Assembly (NCBI RefSeq): GCF_036226505.1
Contig: NZ_CP108484.1
Coordinates: 310,001 to 374,000, forward strand
Source of the DNA: Kitasatospora sp. NBC_01246
Lineage (GTDB): Bacteria; Actinomycetota; Actinomycetes; Streptomycetales; Streptomycetaceae
Length of the DNA stretch: 64,000 nucleotides
Direction of reading: 5' to 3'
Below the pieces are notes generated by a model, which saw only the letters and a program-made list of their open reading frames with translations, did not search any database and was not told where the DNA came from. This document shows, piece after piece, positions 31,627 to 39,857 of the stretch (within the stretch, counting starts at the first letter, position 1; every line of letters starts with the position of its first letter). The translations under genes and the position numbers were made by a program.

Positions 31627-32514
31627 TCAGAATGCGGTGCGGTCGGCGCTGCGGGGGTCGTCGGCCGCCGTGTGGCCGTCGTAGAGGCCGGTGCGGGCGA
31701 GGCGGCGCCAGGGGCGGACGAGGTGCAGGGCGGTGTGGATGTCGGGCGCGGTGCTGTCGAGGTCGGCGATGGCGAGGCCGGGCCGGCCGTCGCCGGGGCA
31801 GCGCGCGAGCCAGCGGCCGCCCGGGGCGACCAGGCCGGCGGGGACGGTGGCGCTGTACTGGGCGGGCAGGGCGTAACCGAGCCAGTAGGAGTGGAGGTTT
31901 GCGTAGGCCTGGGCGAGGGTGGCGCGGGCGGCGTCGTCGACCATGACGGAGAGCAGGACGCAGTCGACGTCCAGGGCCTCGTACTCGGCGAACAGGGCGG
32001 GGAAGTTCGCCTCGATGCACAGGGCGGTTCCGAAGCGGATGCCGTCCACGTCGAAGACCAGCGGGTCGGTGCCCGGGGTGTAGAGGTAGGAGAGCTCCGT
32101 GTGCGAGAGGAAACGCTTGTCGTAACGGGCGCTGAGGCGGCCCTGGTCCGAGAGCACGTAGAGGCTGTTGTGCGGGCGGCCGGGGGCGGTGAGGGGGTGG
32201 ATCGAGCCGAACACCGTCCACAGGGCCAGCTCCCCCGCGAGCGCGGCGACCGCCTCCGCCTCCTCGCGCAGGACGTCCCAGGCGGCCCCTTCCCAGTTCG
32301 CCGGGCCGAGGCCCCCCTCCGGGCGGCCAGCGACCACGTGCTTGTCCGGGTAGACGAGCGAGCCTTCCGGGAACTGCACCAACCGGACGCCCGCACCCGC
32401 CGCCTGACGCATCAGCGCCCGCATCTGCCGCCCGGCGCCCCGGATCGCCTCCCCGTCCCGCGGGTCCTCCGGGACCGTGCTCTGCGCCACCGCCAACCGC
32501 AATGTCCTCGCCAT
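31627..32514 (-). CDS. Nitrilase-superfamily carbon-nitrogen hydrolase
   Basis: A 295-residue amidohydrolase with the Glu-Lys-Cys triad visible: QFPEGSLVY (Glu about 57), YDKRFLSHTE (Lys about 140) and ALCIEANFPALF (Cys about 174). The family cleaves nitriles, amides or N-carbamoyl amines; substrate unknown. The start is set at ATG 32514 (MARTLRLAVAQ), the normal beginning of the fold; a farther ATG at 32535 has no better ribosome site. It is convergent with the rhomboid-like gene and lies downstream of the VOC gene, separated by a terminator. Confidence 0.87.
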   Translation of the reverse strand: MARTLRLAVAQSTVPEDPRDGEAIRGAGRQMRALMRQAAGAGVRLVQFPEGSLVYPDKHVVAGRPEGGLGPANWEGAAWDVLREEAEAVAALAGELALWTVFGSIHPLTAPGRPHNSLYVLSDQGRLSARYDKRFLSHTELSYLYTPGTDPLVFDVDGIRFGTALCIEANFPALFAEYEALDVDCVLLSVMVDDAARATLAQAYANLHSYWLGYALPAQYSATVPAGLVAPGGRWLARCPGDGRPGLAIADLDSTAPDIHTALHLVRPWRRLARTGLYDGHTAADDPRSADRTAF

Positions 32515-32643
32515 CGGGCGACGATACAACGCCACGCTCGCCGGCCCTGGGGAACGGCCGCGGACGGGCCGCCGATGACCGGATCCCGCGCGAGCGGATT
32601 AGGCCACCGACCGGCCCACGTCCCGCGCCCCGGCCTGTGCGGA

Positions 32644-32679
32644 CGAGCCGCGGCCCCGCCCTCCGGGTGCCGCGGCTCG
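32644..32679 (-). terminator. Hairpin after the VOC gene
   Basis: Perfect 10-base arms (CGAGCCGCGG / CCGCGGCTCG) with a 16-base loop, 20 bases after the stop of the minus-strand VOC gene. Confidence 0.6.
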
Positions 32680-32698
32680 CCGTTCCGGACCGGGGAGG

Positions 32699-33097
32699 TC
32701 AGCGGGCGAACTTCTGCCGGGCGGCCGGGGTCACCGGGGTGAAGAAGTTCACCAGGTTGCCGTCGGGGTCGCGGAGGAGGAGCGAGCGGTTGCCCCAGGG
32801 CATGGTGGTGGGCTCGTTGACGAAATCCTCCACGACGCCGGTCAGGTCGCGGTGCACGCGGTCGACGTCGTCGACGAGGAACTCGATGATGACGCTGCGG
32901 TTCGCCCCCGGCTCGGCGGAGCCGGGCGCGAAGAGCGGGACGGTGCGGGTGCTGCCGATGGCGAGCGCGGCCGTGGCGGTGGTGAGTTCGGCGAAGTCTT
33001 CGTTGGCCCACTGCGCCGTCACGCCGGTGGCGCGCTCGTAGAAGCCGACCAGTCGTGCGACGTCGGCCGTGATGACGCGGATCGAGACGAGGTTCAC
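32699..33097 (-). CDS. VOC/glyoxalase-family protein
   Basis: A 132-residue vicinal-oxygen-chelate fold protein: two beta-alpha-beta-beta-beta modules, first starting VNLVSIRVITADVARLVGFY and the second ending LLRDPDGNLVNFFTPV. Glu in IIEFLVDDVDRVH and Asp/Asn near the end are the usual metal-ligand region. These are dioxygenases, isomerases or drug-binding proteins; no specific role can be assigned. The GTG at 33097 has GGAG eight bases upstream. An 11-base-arm inverted repeat lies 46 bases before the start and may be its operator. The AraC gene upstream in the same direction may control it. Confidence 0.85.
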   Translation of the reverse strand: MNLVSIRVITADVARLVGFYERATGVTAQWANEDFAELTTATAALAIGSTRTVPLFAPGSAEPGANRSVIIEFLVDDVDRVHRDLTGVVEDFVNEPTTMPWGNRSLLLRDPDGNLVNFFTPVTPAARQKFAR

Positions 33098-33142
33098 GGG
33101 TGTTTCTCCTGGGGTACGTCGTGCTGTCGACCACACGTTATG

Positions 33143-33175
33143 GCCGATACCGGACAGAATCGGCCCGGTATCGGC
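33143..33175. promoter_or_regulatory. Inverted repeat GCCGATACCGG-N11-CCGGTATCGGC
   Basis: Perfect 11-base arms with an 11-base centre (33 bases, three helical turns), between the AraC gene end and the VOC start. It may be an operator for the VOC gene or a terminator of the AraC gene; its distance of 111 bases from the AraC stop and the AT-rich content of the arms favour an operator. Confidence 0.5.
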
Positions 33176-33286
33176 GAGAGGATTCCGGGCCGGCCGCGAC
33201 CGGTCATCCCCTGGTCGAACCCCATCGGCGGAGGGAACGGCCCGGACCCTCGGTGCGGGCGGCAACCCGCTTGCCGGGGGCCGGAG

Positions 33287-34087
33287 TTACGGCCTTCCCG
33301 AGGCGTAGCGGACCGGTGACGTACCGACCGTGGCCGTGAAATCGCGGGTGAGGTGGGCCTGATCGGCGTAGCCGAGGTCGGCGGCGAGCGCCGCCCAGTC
33401 GATGTCGGTACCGCGGTCGGCTCGCTCGGCGGCCTCGTGCAGGCGGGCCCGGCGCAGCACCCACTTCGGGGTGGCCCCGACGTACTCGGCGAACAGCCGC
33501 TGCAGGCGGCGCACGGTGATGCCGAACTCCTCGGCCAGTTGGTCGACCCGGCGCAGATCGGTGGTGCCGGCGATCCGCTCGACCATCGCGGCGACCTGCT
33601 CGGCCACCGGGTCGGGCGCGGGCGACCGGGCGAGCAGGAAGGAGTCCACCCGGGCGGCGAGGGCGTCGAGGTCCCCGGCACCGCGGAGCACCTCGTCGTT
33701 GAGCCGGTCCGCCCCGGGGCCGAAGACCTCGGCGGCCGGGACGATCCGGTCGGCCAGGTCGGCCACCGGGCGGTCGGTGAACGGACGGAAGCCGCCGGGG
33801 CGGAACTTGGCTCCGAGCACGTGGCCGGTCCCCTCCAGCCTGCGGACGAAGAGGGACTTGCCGACCCCGTGGACGTGGGCCGCCGGCGCCTCCAGGACGA
33901 GGTGGACGCTGGGGTGGACGAGCACCTTCTGCTCGTGGGCGGGCAGGCCGTCACGGTTCCAGCGCACCAGCCAGTAGAACTCGACGAAACGCGCCAGCTC
34001 CGGGGCGGGCTCGTACCGGATCAGGCTGATCGCGGCCGCGGCCCGGTCGGGATGGAGCACTCCGCGTCCGAGGTCCGGGAAGGTCAT
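33287..34087 (-). CDS. AraC-family transcriptional regulator
   Basis: A 266-residue regulator. The N-terminal domain (about residues 15-150) is the small-ligand-binding type with LARFVEFYWLVRW and FRPGGFRPFTDRPVADLADR; the C-terminal domain (about 160-262) carries two helix-turn-helix motifs (RRVDQLAEEFGITVRRLQRL and DIDWAALAADLGYADQAHLT). It is divergent from the TIGR03086-like gene with only 64 bases between starts, and upstream of the VOC gene, so it may regulate either. The ATG at 34087 begins MTFPDLGRG. Confidence 0.88.
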   Translation of the reverse strand: MTFPDLGRGVLHPDRAAAAISLIRYEPAPELARFVEFYWLVRWNRDGLPAHEQKVLVHPSVHLVLEAPAAHVHGVGKSLFVRRLEGTGHVLGAKFRPGGFRPFTDRPVADLADRIVPAAEVFGPGADRLNDEVLRGAGDLDALAARVDSFLLARSPAPDPVAEQVAAMVERIAGTTDLRRVDQLAEEFGITVRRLQRLFAEYVGATPKWVLRRARLHEAAERADRGTDIDWAALAADLGYADQAHLTRDFTATVGTSPVRYASGRP

Positions 34088-34151
34088 GCCGCCAGGCTAG
34101 CCGTCGCGTTTGTTCAAGACGGCGCCCGGCCCCCGGGGCGAGGATCGACAC

Positions 34152-34745
34152 ATGAACGGTCACGCACTCCACCCCCTCATGTCCCGCGCCGCAGCGGAGG
34201 CCGCGCGCATCGCCCGCAGTGTCCGACCGGAGCACCTGGACGGGCCGACGCCCTGCACCGCGTTCGACACCAGGACCCTGGTCAACCACTGGGTGCTGTA
34301 CACCTCCCACGGCCTCGAACGCCGGGCACGCCGGGAGCCGCTGCCGGAGGAACTGGTGGCGCGCGACTTCACCGCCGACCCCGATTGGGCGCTCGCCTAC
34401 GCGGACCAGCTCGACCGTGCCGTGGCGGCCTGGTCGGACCCGGCCGCCTGGGAGGGGGAGATCGATCTGGGCGGGATGTCGGTGTCGGCGGCATCGGTCG
34501 CCCGGATGGTGGTCAAGGAGATGGTGCTCCACGGCTGGGACGTCGCCCGGGCCACCGGCCGGCAGGTGGACGTCGACGACGATCTGGCCCGTCTGGTTCT
34601 CACGGTGGTCGAGGAGAACGCCGAGATCTACCGCCAGTACGGCGGCTTCGCCGAAGCGGTGCCGGTGGCCGCCACCGCCTCGTCCCTCGACCGCGCCCTC
34701 GCCGCCTCCGGCCGCGACCCGGGCTGGGAGCGTTCCACGGGCTGA
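34152..34745 (+). CDS. TIGR03086-like (mycothiol-S-transferase/DinB-like) metal-binding protein
   Basis: A 197-residue member of the actinobacterial TIGR03086 group (DinB/maleylpyruvate-isomerase-like four-helix bundle). The pattern TPCTAFDTRTLVNHWVLYT and EMVLHGWDVARATGR near the C-terminus is typical, with His residues at the metal positions. Some members are mycothiol-dependent. GAGG eight bases before ATG at 34152. It is divergent from the AraC gene, probably its regulator. Three 15-base direct repeats follow the gene. Confidence 0.8.
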   Translation: MNGHALHPLMSRAAAEAARIARSVRPEHLDGPTPCTAFDTRTLVNHWVLYTSHGLERRARREPLPEELVARDFTADPDWALAYADQLDRAVAAWSDPAAWEGEIDLGGMSVSAASVARMVVKEMVLHGWDVARATGRQVDVDDDLARLVLTVVEENAEIYRQYGGFAEAVPVAATASSLDRALAASGRDPGWERSTG

Positions 34746-34776
34746 GTTCCCGACGGCCGCCGTCGGTACGGCGGTC

Positions 34777-34821
34777 GAACCGACGGAGGGCGAACCGACG
34801 GAGGGCGAACCGACGGCGGCG
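34777..34821. repeat. Tandem repeat GAACCGACGGAGGGC, three copies
   Basis: Two perfect 15-base copies (34777-34791, 34792-34806) and a third that diverges at its end (34807-34821). It lies in the 258-base gap after the TIGR03086-like gene; no coding role is apparent. Confidence 0.7.
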
Positions 34822-35003
34822 CAGCGGCCCTCGCGCGGCCACGAGCGGCGTGAGCCACTGGAAGCCGACCGGACGGTGCCGCCCGGAGGTCGTGTTCCAC
34901 CGCGGCTGAGACCCGCAGCCGAGACCCGCGGCTGAGCCGCGGGGCGGAGGCCCGGGGACGTGGTGCGCTCCTGGCCCGGGCCGGACGCCCGGGCCAGGGG
35001 TCG

Positions 35004-35471
35004 CTAGGCGAGCCGCCCGCCCGCGTTGCGGATCAGTCGCCGGAGCACCTTCACGGCGGTGACGTAGTCCGCGTCGTCGATGCCTTCGTGGAGGGCGGCG
35101 CGGATCGCGGGGGCGTTGCGCGCCAGGTCCAGGCGGGCCCGCTCCCCCTCCTCGGTGAGCCGGAGCCGGTCCCCGGTGTCCCGGCTCAGCCAGCCGCGCT
35201 CCAGGAGTACCGCGGCCTCCGCCGCCAGATCGTCCTCGGGCCGGAGGTACGAGGCCATCGCCTCCCGCAGCTCGGACAGCGTCATGCTCGCGCCGTCGGG
35301 CGAGATGTCGTTCACCGACAGATTGCGCAGCAGCCAGAACTGCGGCTGCGTGTAGCCCTTCTCGGCCTGCCGGGCCCGGGTGAACGCGATGAGCGACTCG
35401 TAGGCGACACCGGTCCAGTAGGCGGCGGGCTGGCCGGCGAGTTCGACGTCGGACATCTGCTGGGTCGTCAT
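35004..35471 (-). CDS. MarR-family transcriptional regulator
   Basis: A 155-residue winged-helix protein. The N-terminal helices (PAAYWTGVAYESLIAFTRAR), the recognition region (MTLSELREAMASYLRPEDDL) and the wing (LLERGWLSRDTGDRLRLTEE) are in MarR order. It starts at ATG 35471 (GAGGGG eight to nine bases upstream). It is divergent from the membrane protein gene at 35692; the 220-base region between them holds two palindromic sites, so it may repress that gene and itself. The ligand is unknown. Confidence 0.82.
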   Translation of the reverse strand: MTTQQMSDVELAGQPAAYWTGVAYESLIAFTRARQAEKGYTQPQFWLLRNLSVNDISPDGASMTLSELREAMASYLRPEDDLAAEAAVLLERGWLSRDTGDRLRLTEEGERARLDLARNAPAIRAALHEGIDDADYVTAVKVLRRLIRNAGGRLA

Positions 35472-35547
35472 GGGGTGTCCCCTCGTGGTGCTCAGGTGGA
35501 ATCCGCGGGCCCGGCACCTGCCGGGCGGGTCATACGAAGACCGTAGA

Positions 35548-35568
35548 ACCTCAAGTCCGGTTGAAGGC
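35548..35568. promoter_or_regulatory. MerR-type operator-like sequence CCTCAAG...TTGAAGG
   Basis: An imperfect palindrome (CCTCAAGT-CC-GGTTGAAGG) resembling the MerR/SoxR-class operator core, between the MarR gene and the divergent membrane protein gene. No MerR gene is nearby. It might be used by the MarR protein instead. Confidence 0.3.
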
Positions 35569-35670
35569 AAGCCGGCCCGAGCCGGTCGGACGAAGCCACT
35601 CTCGACGCCGCCGGTCCGGATCCGTCGTCACCGAGGGCGCACCGCAAGGAGATCTCTGTGCAGAACAAGT

Positions 35671-35698
35671 TTGTTGCGCAGACCTGTCTGCATGACAA
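35671..35698. promoter_or_regulatory. Imperfect palindrome over a start codon: TTGT-N3-GCAGAC-CT-GTCTGC-N3-ACAA
   Basis: Perfect 6-base inner arms and 4-base outer arms, 28 bases in all, covering the ATG at 35692. A bound repressor would block translation start or transcription through it; the MarR protein divergently encoded is the obvious candidate. Confidence 0.45.
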
Positions 35699-36147
35699 CT
35701 CATCCTGGCCCGGCCGCGGGCGACCCTCGCCATCTCCTGACGATGCAACGGGACCTGGTCCGCCGTGTCCGCCGCGAGCAGCGCGGAGCCTGGTTCCCGC
35801 TCCTGGTCTTCGCCGTGGTGCGGTTCGGCGCTGCGCCGGTGGTCCGCTTCGGCCAGGGCGACAACGTCCGGCTGGCGATCTGGTACTACCCGGTGGCGTT
35901 GGGGCTGGCGTTCGCCCTGATCGGCTGGTTCTACCTGCGCCGTTCCGCCCGGCTCGGTGTGGGCACCCGGGTCGGTCCCTACCTGGCCGTCGGCCTCGTC
36001 CTGGCCGTCGGCCTCGTCCTGGCCGTGCTCACCACGGGTTACCAGGTGTGGGCGGCGCTGGGGACGGCGCCCTACCCCCACTTCCGCGAACCGACGTTCC
36101 TCTACACGCTCTACAACGTGGTCGGCCGGATCCCCACGACCGGCTGA
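35692..36147 (+). CDS. Membrane protein of unknown function, 151 residues
   Basis: Three hydrophobic segments: WFPLLVFAVVRFGAAPVV, AIWYYPVALGLAFALIGWFY and YLAVGLVLAVGLVLAVLTTG; the last holds a short duplication (LVLAVG twice). The N-terminus is cytoplasmic-looking with MQRDLVRRVRREQRG. The start is uncertain: ATG 35692 lies within a palindrome and has no ribosome site; ATG 35743 is an alternative, and a GTG at 35658 with an excellent AAGGAG is in another frame. No family is recognised. It is divergent from the MarR regulator gene, and its end meets a strong bidirectional terminator. Confidence 0.6.
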   Translation: MTTHPGPAAGDPRHLLTMQRDLVRRVRREQRGAWFPLLVFAVVRFGAAPVVRFGQGDNVRLAIWYYPVALGLAFALIGWFYLRRSARLGVGTRVGPYLAVGLVLAVGLVLAVLTTGYQVWAALGTAPYPHFREPTFLYTLYNVVGRIPTTG

Positions 36148-36159
36148 CGGGGAGGGCCC

Positions 36160-36206
36160 GGCGCCGTGCGGCCCGCCCTCGGCGTGGGGGCGAGCCGCAC
36201 GGCGCC
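36160..36206. terminator. Strong bidirectional hairpin between convergent genes
   Basis: Perfect 13-base arms (GGCGCCGTGCGGC / GCCGCACGGCGCC) with a 21-base loop, between the membrane protein gene and the end of the YhgE fusion gene. Confidence 0.7.
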
Positions 36207-36238
36207 CCCCCGGGCGGGGCCGCGGTCGGGTCCGTCCG

Positions 36239-39004
36239 TCAGAGGTCCAGGTCGGGGTGGAGCCGGGCGACCGTCCACACGCGCCGACGGCGCAGGGCCA
36301 GCGAGGTGAGGACCAGGAACAGGACACCGAAACCCGCCAGAACGGCGATGTCCCGGATGACATGGGAGGACGGGCCACCGCTGATCGTCACCCGGAGCCC
36401 GTCGACCAGGTAGGTCATCGGCAGGAAGGGGTGGACCGCCTGGAACGGTGCCGGGGTGGTCTGCATCGGGTACAGGCCGCCGGAGGCGGTGAGCTGCAGG
36501 ATGAGCAGGACCAGTGACAGGACGTCGCCCGCCGTACCGAACGCCGTCCGCAGGCAGTGGTCGATGGCGATGAACGCGGCGGCGCCGACCGTGAGGAGCA
36601 GGACGGTCGTCCACGGGGCGGCGGCGTGCAGCCCGAGACCGGCGCTGACGACGCCGTAGAGGATCACGGCCCCGAGCACGCCCAGCGCCGCGGCCGGGAG
36701 CCAGCCCGCCACGGCGACGGTGGAGGCCCGGGTACGGGCGGCCAACGCCCGGGTGTTGACCGGTCGCAGGAAGAGGTAGGCGAAGAGGCCGAACACCCAC
36801 AGCGCGATGCCGAAGAAGAACGGGGCCAGTCCGCGGCCGTACACGCCGGCCGGGTGGAGGTTCGACCGGTCGATGGCGACGGGTGTCCCCAACACCTCGG
36901 CGGCGTGTTCCAGTTGGGCCGAGTCCAGGACGGGCACCTGCTTCTTCCCGTCGTCGATCACGGTGGCCAGGGTCGTGGCGCCGTTGTGGGCCTGGTCGGC
37001 GGCGGTCTGCAGCGCCACGGATCCCTGCTGAAGGGCGGACAGCCCCGTGGACACGGTGGCCGTCCCGGCGGCGATGCTCCGGGCGCCGGAGTCGACCAGG
37101 GCCAGCGGGGTCTGCGCGTTCTGGGCCGACTGCTGGACGGCCGCGGCCGTCCTCCGGAGACCGACGGCCTGCTGGAGCGCCGCGTGGGCGTTGCCGGCGG
37201 CGGTGGCGGCGTGACCGTCGATCTGCCCGGCCGCGGCGTCGGCCGCCGTCACATCCTGTTGGAGGCGCTGGAACAGGGGGTCGTCGCCCAGTCCCGGGTG
37301 CGCCGCGGCCAGGTGGTCCAGATCGGTCACCGCCTTGGCGGTTCCCTGCTTCACCGTCGACGTCGCGGTGTGGACGGCGTCCACGCCCTGGGTGACGAGA
37401 GTGGCCGCGCTCACCACGGCGTCGGCGGCCGCGCCCAGTGGCGGCGCGGCCTCGCCGAGGGCGGTGGCCGCCGCGTGCACCTGGGTCGTGGCCTGGCTCA
37501 GCTTCTGGGCGCCGTCGGCGAGTTGGGTGGAGCCGGACCGCAGCGTGGCGCTCGCGCCGGCGGCGGCTGAACTCCCCTGCTGGGCCACGGTGGTGGCGTT
37601 CACCAGCCCCTGGGCCGCCTGCGCCGCCGTGTCCAGCTTCCCGCCGATGTCCGCGAGCCGTCCGTAGACGCCGCGGACATAGGCCTCGTGCGCGGCGGAG
37701 TTGACCTGCTCCTGCAGCTTCGCTTCGACGACCTCGGTCATGACGCCCGCGATGTAGTTGTTCGCGTCGTTGAGCAGGATGTGGATCCGGGCCTGTTCGG
37801 GCTGGGTGTCGGGGCCGGTGGCGAGGCCGGCGCTGAAGTCGGCGGGGATCCGGATCGTGAACGCGTAGCGCCCGCGCTCCAGGCCGTCGCGGGCCGCGGC
37901 CTCGTCGACGAACGCCCAGTCGAACTGCCGTGAGGCCTTGAGCTCCGTCACCACCTGGGCGCCCGCGTCCACCCGCTGTCCCTGCCGGGTCTCGGCCGGG
38001 TGGTCCTCGTTGACCACCGCCACGGGGATGTGCCCCGTCTTGCCGTAGGGGTCCCAGTTCGCCCACAGGTACATGGCGCCGTACAACAGCGGGACCAGGC
38101 ACAGCACGAGCGGGACGAAGCGCCTCAGTGGGCCCCGGAAGCCGCGCAGCTCCAACACGGCCAGCCTGATCGCGGTCATGCGTCCTCCTCGCCCCGGCGC
38201 GCGCCGGGGCGCCCGCCGTCCGGTTCCCGCCGCCCGAGCAACCGCCACGACCGACGCGTCTGTCCCGTCTGGCTCGGCTGCCCTGTCTGCCCCGTCTGTC
38301 CCGTCTGGCTCGGCCGGCTCGCCTGCCCCGTCCTCCTCGGCGGCCGCCGCCGGCCGCTCGGGCAGGTGGCTGCGGCGGGGCAGGGCCACCAGCACCGGCG
38401 CCGGGTCGAGGCCGGCACCGGAGGCGGGAGGGTCGAGGGCGCCCGCCAGGACCGTGCAGCCCACCCGGCAGACCCGCCCCACGAGCTGCCAGGCCCGGAC
38501 GCGCTCGTCCGCCGGGCACCCGCGGTCCACGTCGTCCGCGACGATCACGGCGGGGCGCGTGGCCAGAGCGAGCGCGAGGGCCACGCCCAGTGCCTCCACC
38601 GGCGGCAGGTCCCGGACCAGCGTCCGGTGGTCCACGTCGACACCGAGGACCGAGAACGCCTCCCCGAGCTGTGCTCTGCTCAGCCGGCGGCTCAACCAGC
38701 GGCGCTCGTCCACCAGCTCCCGCACCCGCAGATCCGGGTCCAGGCCGAGGGCGGGCTCCGCACGGGCCACCGCCACCAGGTCCCTGACACGACGGCCGTC
38801 GCGGGGCAGGACGTGCCCGCCCACCCGAACCGCTCCGCCGTCCAGCCGCATCCGCCCCGCGAGCGCGAGCAACGCCGTCGTCCGGCCCGAGCCGCCCGGC
38901 CCGTGGAGCACCAGCAGCCCGCCGGGTTCCACCCCCAGGTCCAGATTCTCGAACACCGCTCCCCGGGGCCCTCGCACGCTCGCTCCGCGCGCGACCACGT
39001 CCAT
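36239..39004 (-). CDS. In-frame fusion: degenerate ABC ATPase-like domain and YhgE/Pip membrane protein
   Basis: A 921-residue open frame. Residues 1-200 are ABC-ATPase-like, with a modified phosphate loop GPGGSGRTT (Arg for Lys), VIVADDVDRG at Walker B and no clear signature motif. A linker with repeated EPDGTD follows (about 230-265). From about residue 276 (MTAIRLAVLELRGF) the rest is a YhgE/Pip protein: first membrane helix, a long extracytoplasmic part with coiled-coil repeats, and five C-terminal helices of ABC-2 type. These are usually two adjacent genes; here no stop separates them, but an internal ATG at 38179 has GAGGAGGA and could start the YhgE part separately. ATG 39004 has GGAG nine bases upstream. 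Probable exporter or cell-envelope protein. Confidence 0.78.
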   Translation of the reverse strand: MDVVARGASVRGPRGAVFENLDLGVEPGGLLVLHGPGGSGRTTALLALAGRMRLDGGAVRVGGHVLPRDGRRVRDLVAVARAEPALGLDPDLRVRELVDERRWLSRRLSRAQLGEAFSVLGVDVDHRTLVRDLPPVEALGVALALALATRPAVIVADDVDRGCPADERVRAWQLVGRVCRVGCTVLAGALDPPASGAGLDPAPVLVALPRRSHLPERPAAAAEEDGAGEPAEPDGTDGADRAAEPDGTDASVVAVARAAGTGRRAPRRAPGRGGRMTAIRLAVLELRGFRGPLRRFVPLVLCLVPLLYGAMYLWANWDPYGKTGHIPVAVVNEDHPAETRQGQRVDAGAQVVTELKASRQFDWAFVDEAAARDGLERGRYAFTIRIPADFSAGLATGPDTQPEQARIHILLNDANNYIAGVMTEVVEAKLQEQVNSAAHEAYVRGVYGRLADIGGKLDTAAQAAQGLVNATTVAQQGSSAAAGASATLRSGSTQLADGAQKLSQATTQVHAAATALGEAAPPLGAAADAVVSAATLVTQGVDAVHTATSTVKQGTAKAVTDLDHLAAAHPGLGDDPLFQRLQQDVTAADAAAGQIDGHAATAAGNAHAALQQAVGLRRTAAAVQQSAQNAQTPLALVDSGARSIAAGTATVSTGLSALQQGSVALQTAADQAHNGATTLATVIDDGKKQVPVLDSAQLEHAAEVLGTPVAIDRSNLHPAGVYGRGLAPFFFGIALWVFGLFAYLFLRPVNTRALAARTRASTVAVAGWLPAAALGVLGAVILYGVVSAGLGLHAAAPWTTVLLLTVGAAAFIAIDHCLRTAFGTAGDVLSLVLLILQLTASGGLYPMQTTPAPFQAVHPFLPMTYLVDGLRVTISGGPSSHVIRDIAVLAGFGVLFLVLTSLALRRRRVWTVARLHPDLDL

Positions 39005-39857
39005 GCCGGCAATCTCCACTCCCAGTGGGTAACCCGTCCGTGCCGCGCCATGTCTGTCAGACCGGTCACACTCCCGCGTCCGCGGACCGCGGTCATCCCT
39101 CCCGGTCGGGCGGCGGGAGGGCGGACTGCCGGGCCGCGCACAAGCTACCCACGGCACGGCGGAGTTGGGCGGCCTCGCAGTCGGAGCACATCGGCCTGCC
39201 CGTAGCGCCATGGGCGGCGCGGCGAGCGCGAGGCTGTCGGCCGGCGGTCAGCCGTGCCCGGTCGACTGGGAGCTGGCCGGCGCACCGACCCTCGACACTA
39301 TGGGGCACCGAGGGCATCAAGGAGGGGGTGCGGATCGGCCTCGGGGTGGGGCTGGTGCCGCGCCGGTCGGTCCGGCTCGAACTCCGGCACGGGGTGCCGG
39401 CCGAACTGGCCGTCAGCCCCGCGCCCGAGGCCCGCACGGTGACGGTCGACTGGACCCTGGCCCGGCCGCTGACGGCGTACCAGCAGATGCTGCTGCCAGT
39501 CCTGCGGGAGGTGACCCGGGCGCCGGACCACGACCGGTCGACGCCGCAGGGACGCGGCGGTGGAGGTGCCGTCAAGCGCCGATCGCCCTCTCAGAGGCGC
39601 AGGTCCGAGCAGCACGAAGTGATCGGTCGGCCGTGCCATGACGCCCTCCCCTCCGTGGCGTCCGGGGCCCCACCCCGGGAAGGGCACCCACCAGCCGCGG
39701 CGGGCCCCGCCGAACCGCCGCCCGCCGCGGCCCCCGGCATCGAGCGCCGGCTCGAACGGGCCCTTCAGTACGGCAGGGGGCCGCCCGGCGCGCACCTGAC
39801 CCGGGGGGGAGGACCCGGGGGGCTCCGCGTGCCGAGGGCGGATCCTCCGGGCGGTGG
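39005..39857. other. 853-base stretch with a decayed LysR gene and no intact gene
   Basis: Apart from the LysR remnant at 39255-39540, the frames here are low-complexity. GGAG for the ABC ATPase-like gene is at about 39017. The segment 39641-39857 has runs of C and G and no recognisable feature. Confidence 0.5.
39255..39540 (+). pseudogene. Remnant of a LysR-family regulator (effector-domain C-terminus)
   Basis: Reading from 39292 gives WGTEGIKEGVRIGLGVGLVP, then RRSVRLELRHGVPAEL and LTAYQQMLLPVLREVT, the typical last third of a LysR effector domain. The preceding part (VDWELAGAPTLDT) lies in another frame up to about 39300, so a frameshift is present, and no start codon, DNA-binding domain or ribosome site is found upstream. 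The 3' end runs on without a nearby stop. It is clearly a decayed gene, perhaps lost with its target. Confidence 0.65.
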
